A stretch of DNA of 64,000 bases from Anagrus nilaparvatae. Lineage: Eukaryota; Arthropoda; Insecta; Hymenoptera; Mymaridae. The notes beneath the pieces are model-generated. The model was not told where the DNA came from. It saw nothing but the letters and a program-made list of their open reading frames with translations, and made no database searches. Positions 1 to 9,233 of the stretch are shown one piece after another; positions within the stretch are counted from its first letter, which is position 1, and each line of letters begins with the position of its first letter. A program made the position numbers and the translations under genes. Location: NCBI GenBank assembly GCA_022575985.1, contig JAKSXM010000040.1, positions 12,666,001 to 12,730,000 on the forward strand. The letters run 5' to 3'.

Positions 1-2540
1 GAAAGAGAGAGGCCAATTTAATAAAATTTGATTAATTTGTTATAGAAAAAAAACTTTCCTGCAATTTTCATGTACCCAAGTTGAGTGTCGATGAGATATA
101 CGCAAATATGTGGCTTGTCTCAGATTAAGGAACGCTATACAGCGTTGGTGAATTACTTAATAACAGCACCAGTTTAGAAAAGCTCTGTTTTCTTTTGATA
201 TCGGCTTCAGGAAACTAGGATAGAGTTAATTGGTGTTACAATTAGTCGGTTATACAGCTTCTCGTCTGATTTATAAGCTCTCAGAAGCATTTTTTTTGTT
301 CATACATTCTGGATTGCCAATTTTTTTGCATATATATTATTATTTAATAATATTTTCATTAATCATTCTTAGAGTGCAAGCGATTTTCATAGTTGAGAAC
401 ATTGCTCGTCTATGAGAATTATGTATTAATTTATACAGTAATGAACATTTAATTTTGCGTTTCTTTGAAGTTGAAGTGAGATCTTGGTTGGGCAAAAAAA
501 AAAAAAATGAATGTTGCAGTAGTATTGTAATAAAAATTATATGTGTGTTAATAAGTTGGTTATCCCCTCTTTCACTCCATGTGATTTAGTATAATTTATA
601 AAGTGCAATTATGCAGTCTTTAAGATCAGCTGTTTTGATAATATTATGTCATTTCAGTCTCAAGGCCAAAACCGTATACAAACAAAGATTATAAAAATTT
701 TATCTCTATAATTATGAATGTGATTCACGTCTCTGGTTGTCCGGCAAAATTTCTATCTCTCAATTTTCATTAGTTATTTATTTTTTTTTTTTTTTTTTTT
801 ATTGAAAAATTTTGTTATTAATTTTTGTGTTAAGGAGAAGAGAGAAAAAAAATAAACACAAATGTATATGTATGATGGTAATTTAGTAGTAGTTTTATTT
901 TTTATATCGTTGATTTTTAATTTAACTTCATAATCTAAGAATTCCAAGGATTGTATAAGGATATTTGTGCAAACTTAATTTATGTAAATACATATATAAA
1001 GAAAAACTCTATAAAATACTTATTTAATCCGGTTGTCAGGGGTGGTTTTTTTTTTTTTTTTTTTTTGTAAATTTTTTTATAAAGGCACGATAAAAGAGTA
1101 CGTATTTGTTAAATCCAAAGTAATTTATGTTAGGATATATTTAGATTATGTTTATGATTAGTTGATTAAGTGATAATTGTAAGCTAATAATAGTTATAAA
1201 TTAGGTATGTATATAGTAGATTTATAATAAATATGAATATATTGGTTAGTATGAGAAATTACAATTATATATATGGGTAAAAATAATTATCAAAGATCAT
1301 AATCTAAATATAGTTTTGAACCTAAAATTTTTTTAAATATTTAAAAGATTTTTATAGAATTTGCATGTGAAAAATTATTATTTAAATCTGTCAACCTGTG
1401 TTTTTCACTGGTTTTTCACAGATATTTAAGGATGTCTTATATAAATTTGAATTAACCTACTAAGATCGTAATTAACGTTTTGAAACTAACTCATGTAAAA
1501 TTTTCTGGGAATACGTAAAACTATGAGATAAAAAAAAATATAATAAAATATTGTAAATCATTAATACTTATTCATATGTATTATATTTACCGGAACTTTA
1601 AATTTATCGACTATAAAATCTATCACTTCATGGTTAAAAAACACTTTAATTTTAAAACCCTTATACTTTAATTTTAAGTTATTTCTATCTTTATATAATT
1701 TTCGTCATTTTTGTTCTTTATTCTTTCCTTATTTTTTTTTTTTTTTTTTTTTTTTATACTTATATACTATTATTTACTTATATATTACGTACTTATAATC
1801 TATTTATTTCAAAGATTTATTTCATTTTTATTTCAATATATTTTTATTGTTATAGGTTGTCTATTATCGAGGAAGAAAATTATATAGAGACTTTTCATGT
1901 TTTTCTTTTGTAAAAAAAAATTTTTAATAAATTTTCGTTTATCGTAACTCTATTATCATTCAAAAAAAGAACAAATAAAAAAACATAATATTTTAACATA
2001 AAAAAAATTGTATGCTAATTGTCTTTCAAAAAATTTTTATTCATTAGTTTAAGTAAAGGTTTGATAAGATGGAAAATTATAATTAAGGCTGTATCTTAAA
2101 TATGTGTATTTGATTGAATATGTATGCTGTGAAAAAAAAATACTTAGCAGTTATATTTTAGATATGAATACGATGTTTTCGGTTAATTATGGTTGTAGGT
2201 GTATTGTTAGTAAATGAGTTTCTAATCCAATTAGGTTCAAATCCGGACGATAGATTAATAATTTAAAGTATTAGGTAAAAAATATAGCTAGTTATATAAA
2301 AAAAAATTTTTTTTTTGTTTTTTTTTTGTTTGTAAATTTTTTAAAAAGAATTATAACTATTAAGATTAATTAAATTAATTAAATCAAATAAAAGAAATGT
2401 TATTAATTTACTACTTTGTCCAGTAGATAGTAAAATGGGTCGATCCTATAAAATCTTTGGCCAAGGTGGGGCCTTAGGTGGGCGTACTGCAATAATAGAA
2501 CTGGGATAGTAGAACTCGGGCGGTTTAGGTAACCAATCAA
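1..2540. other. AT-rich non-genic stretch
   Basis: I see no supported gene here. The stretch is dominated by A/T runs, including poly-T tracts near 780-800, 1050-1066 and 1735-1755, and short open frames with no family signature. A slightly less AT-rich patch at about 2420-2560 lies just downstream (minus-strand sense) of the ORF ending at 2566. It may be the 3' non-coding end of that element, but I found no repeated LTR copy. Confidence 0.6.
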
Positions 2541-2565
2541 TTGTACCCTGACTGCTAAGCCCTGT

Positions 2566-2856
2566 TCAATTTTTCATATTAAATTTTATTAAGTCCAGTG
2601 CTAAGTCCCATTTTTTGGAAATAAAATTTGCTATAGATATGTGTTCCAAAAAAACAAACAAAATTCTGAAAAATTTCGTAAAATCTAATTTATCTTGATA
2701 AGTTTGCGAATCGTCTAGTGAGGATTTTGGAGCCAGTTTTTGTTTTTGGTTGATGTTTTTCAGCGTATATTTGGTTTCAGTTTGTTGTACATCATCTATT
2801 TTGGATTTGAATTCTTCAGATGGAAATGGTTTAGGTTCTACTGTCGCTTTTTCCAA
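2566..2856 (-). CDS. Hypothetical 96-residue ORF overlapping the OTU-like ORF
   Basis: This frame overlaps the end of the OTU-like ORF by 26 bases and starts on TTG, so it probably has no independent start. The protein begins with a charged stretch (KATVEPKPFPSEEFKSK) and ends with a hydrophobic segment around FFRILFVFLEHISI. I recognise no domain. It could be a frameshifted C-terminal continuation of the upstream protein, or chance coding next to it. No polymerase or integrase motif is present. It is listed because the composition continues the coding style of the neighbouring ORF. Confidence 0.3.
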   Translation of the reverse strand: MEKATVEPKPFPSEEFKSKIDDVQQTETKYTLKNINQKQKLAPKSSLDDSQTYQDKLDFTKFFRILFVFLEHISIANFISKKWDLALDLIKFNMKN

Positions 2857-4681
2857 TATATACGTGGTTTTGGTTTAGTTTAATTTTATTAGCATAATTT
2901 ATATTTTTTTCTTTTTGAATGGCATGGAACAAAGACATAGAGGTTTCGTTCAAAGGTGATATAAATGTATTGATTTGTTTAATTTTAGTAGGATCTGCTT
3001 TTAACGCTTTTAAAGAGAGCATCTGAAAAGCTTTATCCCACGTTTTTGGGATATATAATTTGTTGGAGTTAAAAATTCGTATTAAAATATTCATTTTATA
3101 TTCTTTGGCAAAAATGTGTACGCAATCGCTATTTTCCCATTTTTTTTTCTTGTTTAAAATGTGAAAGATCCCGTCAGGATTTTGGCAATGTTTTAGGGGA
3201 TTACTTATTTTTAAATTATTGTTATATTCATTGATACTCATATTATTATTTAATAAAATTCTAAGACTGAAAAATAAACAGTCACTATAGTTACTTACAT
3301 CTAGATACCTAAAAAATTGTTCGTAACTTTCACTACATTTATCTATTTTGTCATAGTGATTGAATACGTTTGTATCGATTATAATTTGTTTATAAGTATC
3401 TTTTTTGCTTTTGTTAGGTGCAAATATCAAGGCAATATTAGTTTTATTATTTTCATTGTCAACTTTCATGATTTCAGTATCGTTATTTTCTAATTGTTCA
3501 ATAATATTATCTATACTTAAGCTTTTTTTGTTCTCAGAATTTATACAGATTCTTTTTTTGTGAATTATGGTTTCTGGATCTTTGTCTGTAAATTTTAAGT
3601 CAAGTGATGCTTCAAATAAAATTTTTCCTTTAAAGGAGTCAACAGTAGCTGGGTAATTTTCTGTAATCGTTTCTTTATTTGTTTCGGGTTGTGACTTGCT
3701 AATTGTTGTTTTACATTTTTTTGAATCAATTTCGATGTTCTTATCGGAAATAGAGTTTGCTAATGGACTGAATTTATTCATTTTATTATTTAATATATTT
3801 TTCGTTATTATTTTGTTATTATAATCGGATAAATTTTTATTTCTTGTATTTCTTTTTCTTTTTGCCGTAAATAAAGGAGATTTTGAACAATTTTCTAGAG
3901 GGGGGCTATCATTTTCAGAATCAGATTTGTTTTTAAGATTAAATGTAACTATTCTTTGTATAGGGTTAGGTTGTGATTTTAGTGAAATAATTTCATTAGT
4001 TTTTAAAGGTTTTTGAGTTAATTTTGATTTTTCCAAGTTTAAAATAGGGATTTTATTATTTGTTAAAAAGGGTTGGGAAATTTTTGGTATAGGGGTTTCT
4101 CTTGATTTTTCGATAGTTGAGCTTAAATTTTTATCTGTTTCAGGGATTGAAGTAGTTTCTGTTATTTTTAAGGGTTCAAGTGTTTGTTTTACTGTTTTAG
4201 GGTTTGAAAAAATTTTTGGTTCTAAATTTTTAAAGTTAGTTGAAAAAGGAAAAGAATCTTCTAGTTTAAAAGTTAATTTTGATTTCTCAATGGTTAAACT
4301 AGGGGTTTCTAAATCAGATTCGGTCTGAGGGATTATTTTTAATTTTTCAGAATTTGTAGAGGATTTTATTTTTGGTTTAAGAATTGATTTCGGTTTTTCA
4401 AAACTAAAATTTATTTCTGTTTCAGGGGTTAATTTTTCATTATTTGAAGTAAAGTCTTTTTCTAGGGTAGTATTTGAAAAAGGACTAAAATTTTCTGTAT
4501 TATTTCGGGTTTCAAAAGGTATTGTGTTTGAAACGTTTAGTTTATCATTATTAAGGTTTAAAATTGAAGGTAATGTTCTATTATAAAAGGTTTTCTGAAT
4601 TGCATTTTTATAAAAAGTGTCAGAATCATAACTTAATTTTGGCCCAAACTCACTCGAGAATGGGCAGGTAACTAGTTTAAA
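2831..4681 (-). CDS. -1-frame ORF after gag: Pro/Ser/Thr/Lys-rich region plus OTU-like cysteine peptidase-like domain
   Basis: From the slippery site at 4675-4681 a frame stays open without a stop for about 1.85 kb, yet it has no ATG near its beginning. This suggests it is expressed by -1 frameshifting from gag. The first two thirds are disordered-looking, with repeated TIEKSK- and TPETE-like phrases. The last third has an OTU-like order of motifs: a D-C-L-F-F-S box (Cys codon 3278-3280), then a W followed by HIFAKEYKMNILI, then NHVYIG (His codon 2864-2866). In OTU proteases the Asp-x-x-Cys loop and a late His form the active site. Here the Cys is preceded by only one Asp and the late motif is H-V-Y rather than H-Y. 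The fold assignment is an inference from motif order. No protease D-S/T-G, reverse transcriptase or integrase motif is present. Confidence 0.5.
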   Translation of the reverse strand, partial: FKLVTCPFSSEFGPKLSYDSDTFYKNAIQKTFYNRTLPSILNLNNDKLNVSNTIPFETRNNTENFSPFSNTTLEKDFTSNNEKLTPETEINFSFEKPKSILKPKIKSSTNSEKLKIIPQTESDLETPSLTIEKSKLTFKLEDSFPFSTNFKNLEPKIFSNPKTVKQTLEPLKITETTSIPETDKNLSSTIEKSRETPIPKISQPFLTNNKIPILNLEKSKLTQKPLKTNEIISLKSQPNPIQRIVTFNLKNKSDSENDSPPLENCSKSPLFTAKRKRNTRNKNLSDYNNKIITKNILNNKMNKFSPLANSISDKNIEIDSKKCKTTISKSQPETNKETITENYPATVDSFKGKILFEASLDLKFTDKDPETIIHKKRICINSENKKSLSIDNIIEQLENNDTEIMKVDNENNKTNIALIFAPNKSKKDTYKQIIIDTNVFNHYDKIDKCSESYEQFFRYLDVSNYSDCLFFSLRILLNNNMSINEYNNNLKISNPLKHCQNPDGIFHILNKKKKWENSDCVHIFAKEYKMNILIRIFNSNKLYIPKTWDKAFQMLSLKALKADPTKIKQINTFISPLNETSMSLFHAIQKEKNINYANKIKLNQNHVYIGKSDSRT

Positions 4682-5136
4682 TGTTTTTCTGATTTATTTT
4701 CAGCAGTTTGGAAATTTTTTGCATTGTTAGAAGGGTTATTGGGTTGTTGAATTGGATTATTCATATTAGGAGGAAAATTCTGATTATTTCCATTTTGGAA
4801 GTAATTTGGAGCAAAATTTTGGCTTTGGTCATAATTTTGGCCTTGGTTAGAATAATTATGATTTTGGGGAGGGAAATTTTGGTTTTCCATCATATTTTGA
4901 TTTGAATGATTTTGAAAGTTATTAGGATAAGAATTATTTGAAAAATTTTCTCTGTTAAAATTACGATTTCTATTATTACCGCGAAATTGACCGCGATTAT
5001 TGTTATAGTTTTGGGGATTATTTGGGTTAAAATTTTGATTATTAGGGTATCCATTAAAATATTGATATGAATTAAAATTTTGTTGATTATTTGGGTATTG
5101 ATTAAAATTTTGATTAAATGGGTTATTTTTATAGTT
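4672..5136 (-). CDS. Asn/Gln-rich C-terminal extension of Gag, behind an in-frame TGA
   Basis: This segment is in the same frame as the Gag ORF and separated from it only by TGA at 5137-5139. It encodes an extremely Asn/Gln/Phe/Tyr-rich tail (many NNQNF- and NPNN-like phrases, with one FRGNNRNR-type basic patch), resembling nucleic-acid-binding prion-like tails. It ends at TAG 4672-4674, immediately after the TTTAAAC heptamer. Either the TGA is a decay mutation in one long Gag, or the tail is made by read-through. Codon composition on both sides of the TGA is alike. Confidence 0.6.
   Translation of the reverse strand, partial: NYKNNPFNQNFNQYPNNQQNFNSYQYFNGYPNNQNFNPNNPQNYNNNRGQFRGNNRNRNFNRENFSNNSYPNNFQNHSNQNMMENQNFPPQNHNYSNQGQNYDQSQNFAPNYFQNGNNQNFPPNMNNPIQQPNNPSNNAKNFQTAENKSEKHLN
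4675..4681 (-). promoter_or_regulatory. Putative -1 ribosomal frameshift slippery heptamer TTTAAAC
   Basis: Read on the minus strand in the Gag frame the codons are CAT TTA AAC TAG, so the heptamer T-TTA-AAC is in the exact phase required for simultaneous -1 slippage. The zero-frame stop TAG follows at once. The -1 frame (TTT AAA CTA GTT) is open for about 1.85 kb. About nine bases downstream, GCCCA can pair with TGGGC across a 14-base loop, a weak 5-bp stem at the usual distance. UUUAAAC is one of the established efficient -1 slippery sequences; function here is inferred. Confidence 0.65.
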
Positions 5137-6474
5137 TCAACCTCCTGTATTATAACTCTGATTATTATAATTATAACGATTATAATTGTTTCCTCTATTC
5201 GGTTGCCACCAAGGTGGTGGATAATTTTGGGGGTAATTTTCAAAAACAGGAGTTAAAGTTGTAATTGCAATATCGGGTTCTTGGGTTTCGGTAGGATGTT
5301 TAATTTTTCCTTGCTCAATAGATTTAAATAAATCTTTACATTGGGATATATCGTGACTATTACTTTTACAGAAAATACATTGCTTTTTTGAAGTTTCAGC
5401 GGCAGTAGCGCGTATACCTGCTGGATTACCCATTTCATTATGTAATCTTTGTATTTCTAAAATTTGATTCATTAAATTGAATATTTCAGAAGTTGTGGCT
5501 GTGGTGACACTAGATTTGTCGTCCGTCGCAAAGTTGTTTGGTTCGGCTGGAGTAATTGGTGCGTGTTTTAATGTACAGAATTCATGTCTTTGTACCGAGC
5601 GACGTCTACCTTCAAGGTTAACTGCAATATTAGCAGCTTCTCGCAAAGTTTTTGGTTGTTTTGAGGCTACTCTATATTCCGGAGGATTTCTCAATCCAAA
5701 AATAAAGCATTCAAGGGCTTCAATACTAGTTCGCTTTTTCCATTGTTCTTTTTCGTTTGCGGTTAAGCTAACCGATGAAGCATAAATTGCATGTAAAGCT
5801 TGTTCTAAATTTTGTACACGTAGGGCGTAATCGGCGACTGGTTCGCCAGGGTTTTGTTCGGCTTGTCTCATATCTAATTTAATAGTATCTGCGTCAGTGA
5901 TACCTCCAAAACTTAATTTTAAATCTTGTAAAAAATTTTCTAAACTGGTGTAATTAGGAGCAATTCCTGCGTAAGCGTCGTATGCTCGGCCTTTAAGGCG
6001 ACGAGGGATTGAATTTAACAAAAATTGTTCACATCCTGTTCCATATGTTTTAACAATGTCTTTCAAAACTTTGGAAAAAGCTTGTAGGGTTTGTGGTTGA
6101 CCAGAAAAATCGGGTATATTTGCAATAGCAGTTATAAGTGGGACGGTATTATTTAATCTAGGTCTATTATTATTGTTGTTTGGTGGGTTTAGTACTGCAT
6201 TATTACGATTTTGATCATTATTTTGAATATCGTTCAGAATTTCGTTTGTTATTTCTAAATTTAGTGCTCTTTCTGCGTTAATTATATTTGTCATTTGTTC
6301 GCGTTGTCGTAGCATTTCTAAATTGAGGCGTTCAAGTTCTTGGGCTAAATTGGCTACATCTATATTATTTGGCGGGTTAGTTTGAGGGCCGTCCATGGTT
6401 CGGTTTACTTCACTATTAATTGATTCAGTATCAGAAAATGTATCTCGCGGTTGTCGCCATGAATTATTTGGCAT
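5137..6474 (-). CDS. gag: Retroelement Gag (capsid-like domain plus CCHC zinc knuckle)
   Basis: The 445-residue product starts at an ATG (MPNNSWRQPR). It has an acidic/Asn-rich N-terminal part with a short coiled-coil-like stretch (QELERLNLEMLRQREQM). A capsid-like region follows, with FSGQPQTLQAF and a downstream LNSIPRRLKGRAYDAY, the arrangement seen in Ty3/gypsy-type Gags. A single CCHC knuckle (CIFCKSNSHDISQC, C-X2-C-X4-H-X4-C) lies in the last quarter. Gag would assemble particles and bind RNA. The frame ends at TGA 5137-5139 but continues beyond it in the same frame. No paired LTRs could be found, so element boundaries are unknown. Its capsid region is free of stops, unlike most coding relics in the window. 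Confidence 0.8.
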   Translation of the reverse strand: MPNNSWRQPRDTFSDTESINSEVNRTMDGPQTNPPNNIDVANLAQELERLNLEMLRQREQMTNIINAERALNLEITNEILNDIQNNDQNRNNAVLNPPNNNNNRPRLNNTVPLITAIANIPDFSGQPQTLQAFSKVLKDIVKTYGTGCEQFLLNSIPRRLKGRAYDAYAGIAPNYTSLENFLQDLKLSFGGITDADTIKLDMRQAEQNPGEPVADYALRVQNLEQALHAIYASSVSLTANEKEQWKKRTSIEALECFIFGLRNPPEYRVASKQPKTLREAANIAVNLEGRRRSVQRHEFCTLKHAPITPAEPNNFATDDKSSVTTATTSEIFNLMNQILEIQRLHNEMGNPAGIRATAAETSKKQCIFCKSNSHDISQCKDLFKSIEQGKIKHPTETQEPDIAITTLTPVFENYPQNYPPPWWQPNRGNNYNRYNYNNQSYNTGG

Positions 6475-6724
6475 AATAGTTTCACGAAAAAATTTACGAG
6501 ATTGTTTATTTGTTAAAGATTTAAAAAAAATTTTTTTTTTTTTTTTTTTTTTTTTGTAAAAATTTTGAAATGTCTCGGAGATTTAAGTATAGAATAAAAA
6601 AAATATTTTTAAGGTACTTACATTAAGATTGTAGTTATAACAACGGTCCTGAATTCCATTATATTTTCCCATGATTTGTTGGATAGGTCCTAAAACTGCT
6701 TGGCAATGATAATAAAAAAATCAA

Positions 6725-6828
6725 CAGCTTGGCTACGGCTTGGCAATATACAGCTTGGCTACAGCTTGGCAATATACAGCTTGGCTACAGCATGGCAATA
6801 TACAGCTTAGCTACAGCTTGGTAAAAAA
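6725..6828. repeat. 26-bp tandem repeat, four copies
   Basis: The unit reads cagcttggctacagcttggc plus aatata and is repeated four times with one or two changes per copy. Single CTTGGCA-like fragments lie just outside (near 6695 and 6845). It sits upstream (minus-strand sense) of the Gag start and may belong to that element's leader. Confidence 0.85.
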
Positions 6829-6839
6829 AAATTTTTCCA

Positions 6840-7690
6840 GAAACTGCTTGGTGAAGATGTAGATAAATTTCTTTAGATTGTATTGTGTGGTATAACGGCT
6901 TTAAATAATTTCAATGATCTTGAGATTTTTATTGATTAGAGTTGATTTCTTCGTTGAGTTCGATAGTATAATTTACAGTCACTATTACTTTACTATTTGA
7001 CTTGTTTGTTGATAGTATTTCGTGTTTTGAAATTTGAAATTTTACTTTTACCTTTCATTTACAATTTTGGCAATTTGGATATTTGCAGGTATAATAGCGT
7101 TGGCCTTTTTTGCCATATACTGTAAATATTATCTCGATAGGAAATATGCTTTTGTTCCTTCTTACCAGCTTTCCTTTTAGGGAGCCAATTTATGTTACGT
7201 ATCCTGAGGTTTTATCCAAGGGATACGTAAATATAAATAATTATGAATATATGAAATATAAGTTTATCCTGGGGATATTGACTGCCCCAGGTATTTAAAT
7301 AAAGTTGGATGGTTGCTCACAAATTGCTGCCCATATTGCAAGATTTTGGGGGAGACGTCCAATACAAAAAAGCGTCGGTCTCGTCACGTCTAATTAGCGA
7401 AGGCGTCCCTAATTATTACTAAGAATCGCGAGGTGGGTTTTATGCAGTTTATAACGCCTATAAATCCCTACTAATTTATGTCATAGCTGACTTTTGGTCC
7501 CACGCTATTGTGCTAAATCAGCATCAGCGGAAATGCACCTGCGGGTTCCTATGTCGTCTCTAATATTAATACAGCTATCGGATATAGGGTTTACTATTTA
7601 CATATATATATCAAATGTTAGGCATATCAATTTTGACCTACCATACGTAAGAATATGGGTAAATCCCTAAAATAAAAACAAAAAATTAGT
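6840..7690. other. Unassigned region, possible leader/LTR remnant of the gag element
   Basis: There is no supported gene. The part from about 7300 to 7570 has a visibly higher G+C content than its surroundings. On the minus strand it contains TATA-like boxes (TTTATAGG, TTATAAAC) and AT-rich polyadenylation-like signals, which would suit the promoter end of the minus-strand gag element. No second copy is visible, so an LTR cannot be demonstrated. Confidence 0.25.
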
Positions 7691-7699
7691 TACAAAAAA

Positions 7700-7912
7700 G
7701 TATATAGTAAGAAAAATATACATGGGTTATTCCCTATATAAACAGAAAAAAAATTTATAATTTTTTTGTGAGTGAGACTGAGTTTCACGAAACTAGTTTT
7801 CACATTAAGTATATATAGCTAGAAAATTATACATGGGTTAATCCTTATATAAAAAATTAAGAATTTTCTTGTGAGTGAGACTGAGTTTCACGAAACTAGT
7901 TTTCACATTGAA
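7700..7912. repeat. Roughly 105-bp tandem duplication
   Basis: Two consecutive copies share atacatgggtta, a spacer, then gtgagtgagactgagtttca and cgaaactagttttcacatt. A shorter, weaker third trace (atatgggtaaatccct) precedes them near 7652. The unit contains a small inverted motif around gtttcacgaaac. Confidence 0.8.
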
Positions 7913-8727
7913 AATTTAGAGAATCCAGTTTTGGAAATCTTTATTATTTAAGAAGTTAAGTGTTGGTAGTATGCAGGTTTTTAATTAAACTTTTATTCGA
8001 ATGAAAGATATTTTAAAGGAGGGGGAGTAGCTCTCGTTAAAATGATTCAATAATCATAAAAAACTGATTGATCCAATTAATTAAAATATAACATCTAAAT
8101 GTTGGATATACACAAAACAAAGTAGATTACATCGACAATATGCTTTATTTATTAAAACAAAAAATAAAAATAACGCTTTAAAGTACTCGAAGGTAAAAGA
8201 AGATAAATTACTACAAATAAACAATAATTTATAGGAAATTTTAGTTGAGATTTTTTGAGAATAATACTAATAAAACATTGCAAAAATATATTCAATATTT
8301 ATGAGCAGAAAATAATATAAATAAGTATTTAATAATTAAATTAGTTAAAAATAAGAAAAGTTCTAATTTTTGCTAAATTTTGCTAAGAAATTTCAGTTAT
8401 CAAACTTTAATAAATGTTCAATTATTGTAAATTTAAAAATTAAAAACATTAATATAGTAAATCAATGTATAAAAGTAAATCATTAGACGCAAATGTTTTG
8501 CAAAAATATTAAAATAATTTTGGATATCTCTAATTTTTGAATCAGTAGTACATAAAATGCTTATAATTACATATCTTAATAATCATAATTACAATTAAAT
8601 TAAAATTTATATTTGCATTTGCGACAGGTATAAATAGCATTCATGATACAATACATATATTCTTAAAATATAATTTTAAATAATATCCGAGTTGATGATT
8701 TGATAGTAAAAAATAACTTACTCATAA

Positions 8728-9013
8728 TGTTAGAGTGATCGTTCTCCGCTCTCCTTCTCTCTCTCTCTCTTTCTACTGGGCATTGTGTGTGACTATAAGT
8801 CCCCCCCTACATGCGACACCTAGTCGGTCAGTCAGTCTGTCTTGTACAGTTGAACGATACGTGTCATGTGTTATTTGTCGTGTCCTAATTTAACGTTTTG
8901 TAATAAATAAATAAATAGATGTGTTTTAATAAACTTTATTATTAATAAATAAAATAAGTGTATTTTATTTAATTGACATAAAACCACGCTCTGCAACCTT
9001 TTATATCCTATCA
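8728..9013 (+). repeat. Copia-1 5' LTR
   Basis: This 286-bp LTR runs from TG to CA. It has a CT-rich stretch, a GTCGGTCAGTCAGTCTGTC motif and an AATAAA-containing 3' part, and is nearly identical to the right LTR apart from that LTR's extra 28 bp. Confidence 0.95.
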
Positions 9014-9030
9014 GGTTATGTGCAGCCCGC
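9014..9030 (+). promoter_or_regulatory. Copia-1 primer-binding site (tRNA-iMet anticodon-region type)
   Basis: The LTR is followed directly by GGTTATGTGCAGCCC. GGTTATG is the complement of the CATAACC anticodon-loop region of initiator tRNA-Met. Drosophila copia is known to prime from an internal iMet fragment. Copia-2 has GGTTATGTGTCCAGC at the same place. Confidence 0.75.
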
Positions 9031-9233
9031 AAGCTTCCACTGCGTGTGTGTTTTTTTTATTAAGTGCTGTGAAATCAAAATAAAATTAGAGGACTTTTTT
9101 TTGAAAATTTGACGTGGACTTTTTTTACTTTTGTGAAAAGTAAAAAATAATAAACTGTGTATAAAATATATTGAACTGTTTGCCTTGTTTTCCGTTCTAT
9201 TCATTAAGCTGTGTTATTTCTTTTGAAAAGAAA

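Noticed and set aside
7110..7298. 62-codon plus-strand ORF
   Set aside because: Short, no motif, AT-rich hydrophobic composition typical of chance frames.
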